Below are positions 9,063 to 20,228 of a stretch of 64,000 nt of DNA, piece after piece; the stretch's first letter is position 1, and the number at the start of each line of letters is the position of its first letter. The translations under genes were made by a program, and so were the position numbers. The DNA is from Channallabes apus (taxonomy: Eukaryota > Chordata > Actinopteri > Siluriformes > Clariidae), in contig CM060113.1 in NCBI GenBank assembly GCA_030522415.1, forward strand, positions 16,015,651-16,079,650, written 5' to 3'. The notes under the pieces are model-generated. The model was not told the DNA's origin and did no database searches. It saw only the letters and a program-made list of their open reading frames with translations.

Positions 9063-10682
9063 CAGTGGTGTGAAAAACTATTTGCCCCCCTCCTGATTTC
9101 TTATTCTTTTGCATGTTTGTCACACAAAATGTTTCTGATCATCAAACACATTTAACTATTAGTCAAAGATAACACAAGTAAACACAAAATGCAGTTTTTA
9201 AATGAGGTGTTTTATTATTTAGGGAGAAAAAAAATCCAAACCTACATGGCCCTGTGTGAAAAAGTAATTGCCCCCTGAACCTAATAACTGGTTGGGCCAC
9301 CCTTAGCAGCAATAACTGCAATCAAGTGTTTGCGATAACTTGCAACGAGTCTTTTACAGCGCTCTGGAGGAATTTTGGCCCACTCATCTTTGCAGAATTG
9401 TTGTAATTCAGCTTTATTTGAGGGTTTTCTAGCATGAACCGCCTTTTTAAGGTCATGCCACAACATTTCAATAGGATTCAGGTCAGGACTTTGACTAGGC
9501 CACTCCAAAGTCTTCATTTTGTTTTTCTTCAGCCATTCAGAGGTGGATTTGCTGGTGTGTTTTGGGTCATTGTCCTGCTGCAGCACCCAAGATCGCTTCA
9601 GCTTGAGTTGACGAACAGATGGCCGGACATTCTCCTTCAGGATTTTTTGGTAGACAGTAGAATTCATGGTTCCATCTATCACAGCAAGTCTTCCAGGTCC
9701 TGAAGCAGCAAAACAACCCCAGACCATCACACTACCACCACCATATTTTACTGTTGGTATGATGTTCTTTTTCTGAAATGCTGTGTTACTTTTATGCCAG
9801 ATGTAACGGGACACGCACCTTCCAAAAAGTTAAACATTTGTCTCGTCGGTCCACAAGGTATTTTCCCAAAAGTCTTGGCAATCATTGAGATGTTTTTTAG
9901 CAAAATTGAGACGAGCCTTAATGTTCTTTTTGCTTAAAAGTGGTTTGCGCCTTGGAAATCTGCCATGCAGGCCGTTTTTGCCCAGTCTCTTTCTTATGGT
10001 GGAGTCGTGAACACTGACCTTAATTGAGGCAAGTGAGGCCTGCAGTTCTTTAGATGTTGTCCTGGGGTCTTTTGTGGCCTCTCGGATGAGTCGTCTCTGC
10101 GCTCTTGGGGTAATTTTGGTCGGCCGGCCACTCCTGGGAAGGTTCATCACTGTTCCATGTTTTTGCCATTTGTGGATAATGGCTCTCACTGTGGTTCGCT
10201 GGAGTCCCAAAGCTTTAGAAATGGCTTTATAACCTTTACCAGACTGATAGATCTCAATTACTTTTGTTCTAATTTGTTCCTGAATTTCTTTGGATCTTGG
10301 CATGATGTCTAGCTTTTGAGGGGCTTTTGGTCTACTTCTCTGTGTCAGGTAGCTCCTATTTAAGTGATTTCTTGATTGAAACAGGTGTGGCAGTAATCAG
10401 GCCTGGGGGTGACTACAGAAATTGAACTCAGGTGTGATAAACCACAGTTAAGTTATTTTTTAACAAGGGGGGCAATAACTTTTTCACACAGGGCCATGTA
10501 GATTTGGAGTTTTTTTTCTCCCTTAATAACGTAAACCTTCATTTAAAAACTGCATTTTGTGTTCAATTATGTTATCTTTGACTAATAGTTAACGGTTTTT
10601 GATGAGCAGAAACATTTAAGTGTGACAAACATGCAAAAGAATAAGAAATCAGGAAGGGGGCAAATAGTTTTTCACACCACTG
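9063..10682 (-). mobile_element. Tc1-like DNA transposon, copy B
   Basis: 1620-bp element of the copy A family, with complete CAGTGGTGTGAAAAAC inverted ends and TA at 9061-9062 and 10683-10684. The transposase reads on the minus strand. It belongs to the subfamily of B, E and F that lacks the 11-nt lesion of A, C and D. Removing it and one TA restores a DIRS sequence matching the empty site near 36570. Confidence 0.96.
9281..10303 (-). pseudogene. Tc1 DD34E transposase, copy B, single nonsense codon
   Basis: The two open parts, 10303-9830 and 9814-9281, are in the same frame and separated by one TAA (9832-9830) where relatives have a Glu codon just after WTDET. Together they span 340 residues plus stop, the family length. 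Present are the N-terminal paired-like DNA-binding part, WTDE, QQDND and NPIE (DD34E) and the C-terminal GGPTSY. This is the least damaged coding frame in the window, but as it stands it yields only the DNA-binding half. Other differences from relatives include Ile for Met at residue 11 and His for Arg after YIW. Confidence 0.95.
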
Positions 10683-10960
10683 TATAACCTCAGGTGACGT
10701 CCGGTGACGTCATTCGATTAGGTGCACCTGGAGGTTAGAAATAGGCATGAACCGGAAACATCTTTTTATCTCCAGGATCCGTTTTGTGTGCATGTGTGCA
10801 AGCACTTTTTTTAAAAGAAAGCGAAAATAGAAAGTGTCTTATTACTCACTAGAAAGATGGCAGAGTTAGACAGGAGTCCGTCCCTCCATGTAGAAGAATA
10901 TCTCGCTGAGGGCGATCTCCTCGCCTTCTGTTTTCTGTGTCCAGGTGTCATGCATTGTTC

Positions 10961-11180
10961 TTAATTGCCATTATGGGAGCGTTGCCTAGTAAAAGAATGA
11001 GAGGGTGGCCGCGGGTCTGCCTGAAATGGAAACATGCCAGCAGCTCGGTTGTTACAGAACTCCCTGATGAGCTCAGCATCCAGTATGTGTCGAGCTGGAA
11101 CCCACGACTGTTCCTCTGGGCCGTACCCTTCCCAGTCCGAGCCCCTTGGCCACTTCGCATACACCTAACCGTATATGCAG
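10961..11180 (-). pseudogene. Gypsy chromodomain remnant
   Basis: [19 protein letters not shown] matches the C-terminal chromodomain signature of fish gypsy integrases, which is thought to help target integration to chromatin. The frame is disrupted upstream relative to the integrase core. Confidence 0.85.
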
Positions 11181-11483
11181 GGCCGACCATAATGCGGGGT
11201 TGGGGTGGGGGGTGATTGGGAGTGGTTCGGCCAGAGTGCTGCACAGGAGTGGCTTTAACCGTGAGATGTGAAAGGTGGGGTTTATTATCAATTAGCAGGG
11301 AAGTGCCAGGCGGTATGCAACTGGATAAATTTTCTTTACCACCTTGAACGGACCAATGTATCGTGGGGCCAACTTCTTTCAGATTTTTCGGCAATGGCGA
11401 ACCATGTGTTGCGCGGTGGGTACCCCTACTCCAGGCTCCTGCTCCAGGAACAGGGGGGGAGCTGAATTGGCACTCGAAAACGG

Positions 11484-12300
11484 TCATGCCCAGGGAAGAG
11501 TTCCATAGAGTATTGTGGGCAAACCCAAATCAGATGGTCGGCCCAGGAGGAGAGGTTGGCTGATTACACATCTAAGTTCCAAGTCCTGGTTGACCCTCTC
11601 AGTCTGCCCGTTTGACTCCGGGTAAATGCCTGATGAAAGACTGGCTGTGGCCCCGATCAGGATACAGAAAGTCTTCCAGAACTGACTGTTAAACTGTGGT
11701 CCACGATCGGAAACCAGATTGAAGGGAAGACCGTGAAGACATACAACATGCTGTAATATTAGTTGTGCAGTTTCCTTTGCTGATGGAAGTTTGGGCAAAG
11801 GGATAAACCTGCAGGCTTCAATGATCAACCACATCTAATATAACAGTGTTTCCGTTGGAGGGAGGCAATACCGTGACAAAATGAAGGGAAAGGTGGGGCC
11901 GTGGCCGTGGTTGCAATGGTATGGGCAATGGGTGTAGCAACCCATGAAGACGTGTGCGGGGCTCCTCATTTTGTGCACATACGGGACAAGCTGTTACATA
12001 GACTGAACATCTTTGACCATGCCAGCCCACCACTGGTGACGGCGCAGAAGCTCTATGGTTCTGACCAGCCCTGGATGTGCAGTGAAAGGCGACGTGTGAC
12101 CCCAAGAAAGAGCTTGAGGTTGCACTGTGACCAGCACATATAATTTGCCTGGGGCCCCCAACCTAGATCTGACTCCTGTTGTTGGGCCTGAAGGATCTCT
12201 TGTTCGATCAACCAGCGCACTTGAGCTATAATCCGTGGGGTGGGTATGTGGGCTCAGGAACTGGCTCCTGAGATGGGAGGTCTCGTTGCCATGACAAGGC
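11484..12300 (-). pseudogene. Gypsy integrase remnant (H2C2 and core)
   Basis: The zinc-binding part shows HPGLVRTIELLRRHQWW and, in a shifted frame, CPVCAQNE. The core shows [15 protein letters not shown] with the second catalytic Asp and [13 protein letters not shown] with the catalytic-Glu region. The pieces lie in at least three frames, so the enzyme is dead. Integrase joins the element's cDNA to the host chromosome. Confidence 0.9.
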
Positions 12301-12621
12301 ATCGGGTTTTAGGTTCTTAGAGCCTGGTCTGTACAACAAAGTATAGTCGAACCTGGTAAAGAAGAGGGACCACCTTGTTTGCCAAGGTTTGAGGCGTTTA
12401 GCTGACTGGATGTTGGCCAAGTTCTTATGAACTGTCCAAATGAGCACATGATGTTCGGTTCCTTCTAACCAGTGTCTCCATTCTTCTAAGGCCAATTTTT
12501 GTCCCCAATGCCGTAATTTCGCGCCGCCAGCATCAGATGGTACGAGAAATAGGCATGGGGTGTATTTTCTGGTCTGATCCAGATCATTAGGAAAGAACAG
12601 CCCCAACCCCGTCAGACACAT
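12226..12621 (-). pseudogene. Gypsy RNase H C-terminal remnant
   Basis: HVLIWTVHKNLANIQSAKRL, then WSLFFTRFDYTLLYRPGSKN and PDALSW, is the tail of the gypsy RNase H domain (usual forms TDHKNL.YI and ADALSR). The upstream catalytic part is absent and the fragment ends near 12620. Confidence 0.88.
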
Positions 12622-13640
12622 TCATCTCTAATCTAATCAAAGTTTAAATGGCTTCTGTGGCATTATGCAGTTTCACTGATTTGAGTGGAAGGTGTTGAAA
12701 TAATATGATGTAAAAATGGGATGCTACTAGAAATAACACAATATTTACTTAAATAGAAAAAAAAATTATGATTATACATTAAGAAAAAATAAACACTGAC
12801 ATAGAACATATTCTTTTTTACAGTTTGCAGTTCAGCAAACACACACAGAATACAGACTTTTAAAAAGCACAATTCCTATGCTAAACATTGCTTGCCAATT
12901 TTCCATTTCACTATATTTGGTAAGTTTTAAATGTATCATTCTTCCATAAAAAGAGCTTTGATCCATAGGCCTCTCCAACCTCCTGCCAGACCCATTAACT
13001 CCTTAATCCTTTTGTTCATGTTTTTTCCCTTAGCGAGTGATTGATCGTGGGTGATGCATTCCTGCTGTGAGTCTTTGAAAGATCACTTACATAAAGGACT
13101 CAAAAGAAAAAGTAAAAAAAAATCAGGGGTTCAAATTCATTTGCACATGGCTGTATTACAATTAGTTACACAATGCTGGGCCACTACTGACTTTCCCTGT
13201 GACAAGGTAGAACCTGTTTGTGGGTTCCTTTTAGAACACCCACTCCATAATTACATTAGCAGCCATTAACAAAGTTACTCCATTAATTGTACACCTCAAA
13301 AATGAAATGCAAATTAAGATGGCCAGAATTGTTGATTGACTTTGGGTCGTATTATGTTTGCTAAGTAAGAAAACTTGAAGCCTTCACTGTGCATTAAATC
13401 CAAATATTTTAGACTGCATATTTGTTCGGAGACTCAGTAAAGAGTTTAAGTTTTTTCAGTTTAGGATTTTACTGTAACGTGGTGTAACGCTTGGATTAAT
13501 GTTAAACCTTTTGTTACAAAAATACGGATTCAGGAATCTAGATAAGAGCTGGTGAACAACATTCCGGTATTGCGCAACCGCGGCGGTTAGCTAACTAAGC
13601 TAAACTAACTAAGTGACTATTTTTAAATAAACTATCTGTA
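12621..13640. other. Spacer, no gene recognised
   Basis: AT-rich DNA without recognisable element ends. The part around 13040-13340 has more even composition and no match to other repeats in the window, so it may be host single-copy DNA. Confidence 0.4.
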
Positions 13641-13997
13641 CACTAACAGGGCAGGAAGACAATACAGTGCAATGATACAAAGTGAACATGTGCAATTGGT
13701 TCAGAGTACAGTGTGCGGGTTCAAGTTATTGTAGGAGTATTGGACGAGACAAGACAAGACATGTGCAAATTGCGACTAGTGCAAATCAGCATGAGGTAGA
13801 AAATTTCTTGGACAAAAATACAGTATGCAATACAGGGTGTACAATATGAGTGTTGTACCACAGTCCAATTTGTGTGTTTTTGTCTTTGGTGTGCATGTAG
13901 CATATTGTATGAGGGTTTAGTTGTTTAGGTGAGTTTATAAATATAGGAGTCCATTATGTGTTTATGTTGAGTGTGTGTTTCGTATGTTTGTTCAGTT

Positions 13998-14360
13998 CTA
14001 TGTTGTCAGTAAGTTGAGAGCCCGTACTGCTTGTGGAAAGAATCTCTTGCAGTGTCTGGCAGTCACAGTTCTGATGCTGCGGAACCGTCTGCCTGATGGG
14101 AGGAGGGAGAACAGTGCATGTGAGGGGTGAAAAGAGTCTTTCACTATGCTGCTCGCACGGCGGATCAGGTGTTTGTCGTAGAGTTGGGAGATGGCTGGGA
14201 GAGGGACCCCGATGATTCTCTCTGCTGTCTTCACTATCCGCTGCAAGGACTTCTTTTCAGCGGTGGTGCAGTTTCCGTACCAGACGGTGATGTAACAGCA
14301 GAGAACACTCTCGATGGTCCCTTGATAGAATGAGGTGAGGATGGGAGGTGGAAGACTGGC
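13998..14360 (-). pseudogene. Rex1-like LINE C-terminal domain
   Basis: In shifted frames it reads [15 protein letters not shown], then LQRIVKTAERIIGVPLP and HPSHALFSLLPSGRRFRSIR, ending near LNLLTT. These are the conserved blocks downstream of reverse transcriptase in this LINE group. A short deletion near 14370 removes the linker after SWNLNT and shifts the frame relative to the reverse transcriptase. Confidence 0.87.
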
Positions 14361-14365
14361 CTTCT

Positions 14366-15700
14366 TCAGTTTCCGAAGATGGTGAAGGTGATGGTGTTCA
14401 GGTTCCAGGAAAGATCATCTGCTATGTGCATCCCCAGAAACTTCACACTGCTGACAATCTCGACAGCAGATCCGTTGATGTACAGTGGGGCGTAGGCCTT
14501 CGGGCTCTTCCTGAAGTTAACAACCATCTCTTTGGTCTTCTGAACATTAAGAGACAGGTTGTTATTTTGACACCAGTCCACCAGATGTTTTACCTCCTCT
14601 CTGTACGCAGACTCATCGTCGTTGGTGATGAGACCCACTACTGTTGTATCGTCTGCAAACTTTATGATGTGATTTGAACTGTGCTGTGCAGCACAGTCGT
14701 GCGTTAGCAGAGTGAAAAGCAGTGGGCTAAGCACACAGCCCTGTGGGGAGCCTGTGCTCAGTCTGAGGACCCCGGAGGAGTTGTTGCCTATGAAGACATG
14801 CTGCGGCCTGTCAGTGAGGAAGTCCAGGATCCAATTACAAAGAGGAGTGTCTATACCTAGAAAGTCCAACTTCCTTACCAGCCTTTGGGGAATTATTGTA
14901 TTGAATGCTGAGCTGAAGTCGATAAACAGCATTCTGACGTAAGTGTCCTTCCTGTCGAGATGGGAGAGGGTAAGTTGAAGAGCAGATGAGATGGCGTCAT
15001 CTGTGGAGCGGTTTGGTCGATATGCGAATTGTAACGGGTCCAGAGTATGTGAGAGCTTAGACTTCATGTATCTCAGTACCAGCCTCTCAAAGCACTTCAT
15101 GATGATAGATGTGAGTGCTATGGGGCGGTAGTCGTTAAGACAAGACACAGTTGACTTTTTTGGCACTGGGATGATTTTGGTGGTCTTCAGGCATGTAGGT
15201 ATAACAGCAGAGCTCAGTGATGAGTTGAAGATGTCTGCAAAGATGACCGCAAGCTGATCAGCACAATCCCGGAGCACCCGGCCAGGTATGTTGTCTGATC
15301 CTGCAGCTTTTCATGGGTTCACTCTGCGGAGAGTCGACCTGACGTCTGCTGTGGATAGATGTAGTACCTGGTCGTTGGGGAAGGTGGTCATCTTCCTCGC
15401 TGGTGCCTCATTCTCTGCCTCAAATCGTGCAAAAAAGTTATTCAGCTCATCTGGTAGGGAGGGATCACTGCTACATTCCAATTGTGTTGGTTTGTTGCCC
15501 GTGATGGTCTGGATGCCCTGCCACATGCGCCGCGTGTCTCTTGAGCTTGAGAAGTGGTTGCTGATCTTCTCTGCATACGCCCGCTTTGCCTCTTTGATGG
15601 CCCGTGACAGGTTGGCTCTGGCTGCGATGTAAGCTTCCCTGTCTTTGGACTTGAAGGCTCTGTCCCTGATTTTCACCAGGCTTTGCAGAGAACCAGGGTT
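14366..15700 (-). pseudogene. Rex1-like LINE reverse transcriptase, broken
   Basis: Motif A is [11 protein letters not shown], motif B is [15 protein letters not shown] and motif C is FADDTTVV (FADD in place of YADD, normal for the group). [13 protein letters not shown] follows. The frame carries one TGA (15313-15311), where CGA-to-TGA decay at an Arg codon is likely, and a frameshift near 15700 disconnects it from the endonuclease. The enzyme would copy the LINE RNA at the nicked target. Confidence 0.92.
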
Positions 15701-16752
15701 TATGGTTTGCCCGGGTGACAACAGTCTTTGAGACAGTAACATCCTCAACGCACTTGCTGATGTAACCAGTCACTGAGGCTGCGTACTCTTCCAGATCGAC
15801 TGAATGTTCATAGGTGGCTGCTTCTCTGAACATGTCCCAGTCTGTGCAATCAAAGCAGTCCTGAAGGGCAGACATGGCCCCCCGTGGCCACGTTCTCACC
15901 TCTTTCATGGCTGGTCTGAACTGTTTGTTTATTGGTCTATAGGCTGGAGTGAGAAGTATGGAGATGTGGTCTGATTGTCCAAGGTGTGGGAGGGGTGCAG
16001 CCTTGTATGCATGCTGGATGTTTGTATAAATAAGGTCTAACATGTTGTCCCCTCTTGTTGCAAAGTCAATGTTCTGATGAAATTTTGGTAGTACTGACTT
16101 GAGTGAAGCTTTATTAAAATCCCCGGTGATGATAAAGAAGCCATCAGGGTGGACTGTTTGTAGGTCGCTGATGATGGAGTAGAGTTCACTGAGTGCCCCG
16201 TTAGCTTTAGCGCTAGGTGGAATGTAAACAGCCACATTGATCACCACAGTAAACTCCCTCGGGATGTAAAATGGTCTGCATCTGACTGCTAAAACCTCCA
16301 CTAGTTCTGAACAGTGCACAGAGACGATCGCTGCGTTCCTACACCAGCTGTTGTTGATATAAACACACAGTCCCCCGCCCCGAGTCTTACCGGCAGCTGT
16401 GGTATCTCTGTCGGCGCGGTAGCTGGCTAGCCCGTCTAGCTGGATTCTGGAGTCGCCAATGCCTTCATGCAGCCATGTTTCAGTGAAAATAAGAACACAG
16501 CAGTGTTCTATCTCTTTTCGGGAAGTCAGGAGCAGTCTTAAGCAGTCCAGTTTATTGTCCAAAGAGCGCACACTGGATAGGAGAAGTGATGGAAGCGCGG
16601 GTCGGCTACAGTTAGCTTTTAGCCTAGCATGTATCCCGGCTCTCTTGCCGCGCTTCCGCCTCCTCGCACACCGCCTTCGACGAACTTCCGGGCGGGCACA
16701 GGCTCTCGGTGATGTCCCGCTACGTCCTCCCGGAGCTCGCAGAATGCTGTAA
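15700..16752 (-). pseudogene. Rex1-like LINE apurinic-type endonuclease
   Basis: Recognisable boxes are SLDNKLDCLRLL, FTETWLHEG (metal-binding Glu), GGGLCVYINNSW, VAVYIPPSA, ITGDFNKASL and SDHISI (catalytic His region). The open frame extends upstream to 16895 through sequence not obviously part of the protein. Downstream near 15700 the frame is lost by an indel. This domain nicks target DNA to start reverse transcription. Confidence 0.9.
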
Positions 16753-16890
16753 CAGCGTAGTGTCTCCAGTGTGTCACCATCTGGATGAAAATAGCATTTT
16801 CCGATTTCCAAAAGTTGTTTACGGTTGTAGACATGTTTGTTCGTTGTTCCAATGGAACAAACCATCCAGACATAAATTAAACATAAATTA

Positions 16891-17539
16891 AACACGAATA
16901 TTGCACCATGGTTTGGACCCGGTGTGGCCGCTGCGTCCTAGCGCGCCGCTCAGCTGGATCAGAAAGCAAAGTGTATTATACAAAAACAAAACAACAACCA
17001 AACAAACACGGTGCACCGAAACCAATATATACAAATATAATACAAATATAAACAATGTGTGTGATGTATGCAGGGGTGTGTGTGTGTATGAATGGAAGTC
17101 CAGGGTGTAGTGTATTGCGGGTATGTAAAGATGAGTGGAGAGATTATTCTCGGCCTCACCAGGATAGATGTCAACACTGGGAGCTCGAGTAACGGAACGA
17201 GAGTTGAAAAGTGAGTGTCCAACGAGATAAATCCAAACAATGATCATCTGTGTGGAAGCAACAAACCAACTCTCTCTCAAACAAAACAGCGCGCTGGGGT
17301 AATCTCTCTGTGCCGGCTACCTCGCCTGTTCCGGCTTTATGCCGGCACACGTGATCAGTTCGCATCCGGGTTCCCTCGCGTCGCGGTCGCGCATGCGCGT
17401 GGGAGCTTGCCCGGTGACCAACGCGGTCAAAGGGGAAATAACAAACCGCTAGGGCACATCTTAGGCTACATGTGAGCAGCATTAGCTCTTCACTCATTAC
17501 CCTGTATATAAAAATGTCCCTTTATGTGGCCGCGCTACA
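16891..17539 (-). mobile_element. Solo LTR of the 43708-45603 LTR family
   Basis: On the minus strand it begins TGTAGCGCGGCCACATAAA, like both LTRs at 43708 and 44955, and follows the same path: CATGCGC, CACGTG, ATAAAGCCGGAACAGGC, TCCTGGTGAG, a TTGTTT-rich U5 and GCAATA near its end. Its length of about 649 bp equals the complete LTR at 44955-45603. No internal region adjoins it, so it is probably the product of LTR-LTR recombination. No clear target duplication was found, and a direct repeat CATAAATTAAA sits at its 3' edge. Confidence 0.82.
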
Positions 17540-18950
17540 GTGGTATTATACCTATATGTGGAATATTTATACTGAAATTCTCAGAGACCTCAGTGGAGAA
17601 GTCATTTATGTACTGCACAAACCCTGTGATTCTATATTTTAGCTAAGCCCAAAAGGTCATTGCTCTAAAGGGCTATTGCGATAGCAATGAATAAATGTGC
17701 ATAGTAAATGCAAATTGGTGTTTGTTTTTTTTCTAATTGTTAATGTTAGATTAATAGAAAAAGAGTTGTTGGGATTGACTCAAGAGTACTAAGTTTATTT
17801 AGTGTTATGAAATTGTCCTTTAGGCAGAGACAAATATTTTTCATGCATTGATCGACAAAGCCCTTTCCAACAGAACTACATAGATTCAAGGTTACAAATG
17901 ATGAAGGGAAATGCAGAAGCTTGGAAAAAAGAATACATAGAGGTCATTGAATGTGTATACTGTAATAAATACCAATATAATATTTATACTTTAGTTTACC
18001 TACTATAGTAGTCTAGAAATTATTTGCTTAGCCATTGCTGGTATACTAGGTTACAGTTCCTTGGTATTTGGTGCATATTTTCATTTTATGAGTTATTTAA
18101 ACTCATAAGTTTATTTTGTGTTATGAAAGTGTCCTTTGGCAGATACAGTACAAATATGAAATCACAATTAATTTCAGTGCTGCATATTTTGAATGGCAGG
18201 AATTCCAAATAAAATATAAACAATCCATCATCACTTTAATGAACCTGGTTATTAGGTTGACTTCTAATCATGAACATGTATTTAGTAATTGTAACATGTT
18301 TTCCCTGTGCTCTGTAATAGACAATGGACAATAAGGGACAGTAATGAATGAACTATTTTTCTACAAAGTCCACTCTTTTAGAGAAGTATAATATCTGTAA
18401 TGGTTAAAATAATCTCTCAACAGACAGTCATTGTCTGTTCATGGCTCCAAATGCTTTGCAATTACTGCTTGAAAATGCTTGGTGTATTTCATAGTGATGA
18501 TTTGCCAGGCCTGCAATGCAGTCATTTTATGGTCCTTTTTCACTGGACCTTCAAATTTCTTCAGCCTTGTACAATGTACCCACTTTCAGGAGGCCATAAG
18601 TAATTGCATAAGTTAACATTCCTGCCTCCTGCTGGGTGTTCCAAGGATAACCTCCAGATATACTGTATCTATGGCTACAGTAAAGCAGTTATTTGAGATG
18701 AATGGATGAATAAACAATTTCAGTCAACTGCAATCAATGACTGCCTGAAGTCTGAATTATGCTGTAGAGTTGGAATGGAGCAGCTAAGAGACTTCCGTTC
18801 CTTACAGAATTTATCCTCCAAATGCTGCTGGAACTCCATCAGTAAACACAAGTGAGACAAATCTACTGACAGGGATGCGTATCTATGCCACATTTTTTTT
18901 TATTTTTACAGACGATCTAGTATGCTTTGGATTATGAGCAAGGGCACGGA
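17540..18950. other. Spacer, possible host single-copy DNA
   Basis: AT-rich, without matches to other repeats in the window and without a convincing gene. The short frames here lack recognisable domains. Confidence 0.4.
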
Positions 18951-19725
18951 TTCTCGAAAGCTTCTTATCCCTAAGTAGTTCTTAAATTGTACCTTAACCT
19001 CTCTCTTAATGTTATGGAGCATTTCCCGAAACGTTCGTACGCTAAGTATCTCTTAGGTAAGTCATACATTCGTAAGTTGGTCTGGACCAACCTTAACTCA
19101 CTCTTAGCATAGTTTCAGCTCAAGACGCTAGTCAACGCCACTGAGCAGCAGTCTTTATAAATCAGCGGTGTATGTAAGCACATTTTGGCACGTTATCAAA
19201 GTCGTATTAATGATGGATTATACTGTAGGCCTGTTTATGAAGTTTATTTTATTTAATGTCAGAACTAATAGAGTGACTTTTAATTAGCCTATTTCATAAT
19301 ATGACTAATGCATTAAAATTGGCCATCACTTTTAATATTAAACAATGGCAAACAATTAGGCAGCGATACAGCGTGTTGTGCTAAACCGAAGACCAATGTG
19401 TGGTTCATGTACATTTTTCCTTTAGGCAAAACTTCATCCCTTTTCATATTTTGCCTGAGATGGCTATTTAAAAAAAAAAGGCAACAGATTATGGAGCTTC
19501 TTGAGCTGCTCAGACCTGCGCTTGCCAGGCCAACACATCGTACTTACGCTCTCCAGCTGCTTGCTGCTTGTTTCATTGATCATTAGCCATCATTCATGAC
19601 TGGATGGACTTTTCTTTCAACACGTTTTATTTTATGATGAAATTTGATTTAATTAAATGAGAAAATAAACTTGGGAGTTTCAAACACCGCATCCATTAAT
19701 TTTTCTGAGTGATTGTAATGCTTAA
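18951..19725. other. Possible degraded DNA-transposon region, left part
   Basis: Starts near GGGCACGGATTCTCGAAAGC with several CTTAAG/CTTAGG-type motifs, reminiscent of fish Harbinger ends. A weaker set of similar inverted motifs lies at 20560-20690. I could not match the two ends well enough to call an element. Confidence 0.25.
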
Positions 19726-20228
19726 TACACCTATCTCACCTATGCGGTTTGACTCACTGTGAGATGCGGTGTTATACCCCTATCCCACCTACGCGGTTTT
19801 GCACTGTGTCCGTAGGGTTCATCGTGATTCAGCACGAGGTTTTGCGCTGTGATTACGTTTCCATCTTTCCATGTGAAAAATTAATCATGTTTAATTTTTT
19901 TTTCCGGTCCTCGCGGAAGCTTCTGGACCTTGCAGAACTTCGTGGAACGTTGCGGGCAATCGAGGCAGCTCACGGTGCCTAACATCGCATCTTACCGTGA
20001 GTCACGCCGCATATGTGAGATAGGGGTATTATGCACCATGAGCCGCCTTGAGTTCCTGTCTGACGTTCCGCGAAGATCTGCAAGGTCCGCGAGCTTCTGC
20101 ATGTTAAACATGTTTAATTTTTTGCCGTGGAAAGATGGAAATGTAATCACAGCAATTAAACTTGCGCTGAATCATGATGAACCGCACTTATGGCCACTGC
20201 GCGAAACCGCCTAGGTGAGATAGGGGTA
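19726..20228. mobile_element. TTAA-flanked MITE with an inverted copy inside
   Basis: The outer ends TACACCTATCTCACCTATGC and TAGGTGAGATAGGGGTA are inverted and flanked by TTAA (19722-19725, 20229-20232), the target of piggyBac/Kolobok-type elements. Removing the inner element (19775-20028) leaves a unit of about 250 bp, the same length as the inner one. There is no coding capacity, so it would be mobilised by a transposase encoded elsewhere. Confidence 0.88.
19775..20028. mobile_element. Inner MITE copy, opposite orientation
   Basis: Starts TACCCCTATCCCACC and ends GTGAGATAGGGGTA, with TTA on both sides. Its sequence is the reverse complement of the surrounding outer copy read across the insertion: 19775-19985 pairs with 20018-20228, and 19722-19772 pairs with about 19984-20032. 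The reading is a second copy of the same family inserted inverted into the first. Confidence 0.87.

Larger units (their letters stand above)
8921..10948 (+). mobile_element. DIRS terminal fragment split by a Tc1
   Basis: 8921-9062 plus 10683-10948 match the left inverted terminal repeat and start of the DIRS element at 36457, with landmarks TTCCCTTTCAAAAGCTACAC, CGCTATGGG, GGTTGTGAAGCA, GGTGACGTC and ACCGGAAACAT. This copy keeps the outermost end (GAACGTCT..TTACTTTGCTGTAA) that the other copy lacks on its left. Tc1 copy B sits at a TA within TATATAACC. The fragment breaks off near 10948 where a gypsy remnant begins, so no DIRS protein is encoded. Confidence 0.85.
10949..12620 (-). mobile_element. 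Ty3/gypsy pol fragment with chromodomain
   Basis: Minus-strand order is RNase H tail, integrase zinc finger, integrase core, then chromodomain, the order of chromodomain-bearing gypsy elements. No LTR, gag, protease or main reverse transcriptase part is present, and both edges are abrupt (DIRS DNA on one side, spacer on the other). Several frameshifts separate the domains. It is related in wording but not identical to the gypsy at 50937-59573. Confidence 0.9.
13640..16890 (-). mobile_element. Rex1-like non-LTR retrotransposon, nearly full length
   Basis: From high to low coordinates it has an endonuclease, a reverse transcriptase, a C-terminal region and a 3' UTR rich in TTGCAC/GTGCAA motifs. 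The proteins resemble the common fish LINE group with [11 protein letters not shown] and [11 protein letters not shown] boxes, which I place in the CR1/Rex1 (Rex-Babar) group by recollection. Two frameshifts and one stop break the reading frame. The 3' boundary is approximate. Three more relics of related LINEs lie at 24820-25790, 46030-47550 and 47704-48800. Confidence 0.88.

Noticed and set aside
9434..9703. Open frame of 89 codons antisense to the Tc1 transposase, repeated in other copies
   Set aside because: Recurs in every Tc1 copy only because it shadows the conserved transposase core on the opposite strand.
16888..17497. Several overlapping open frames of 70-130 codons
   Set aside because: They lie within the solo LTR, which is noncoding; similar LTR copies at 43708 and 44955 do not conserve the frames.
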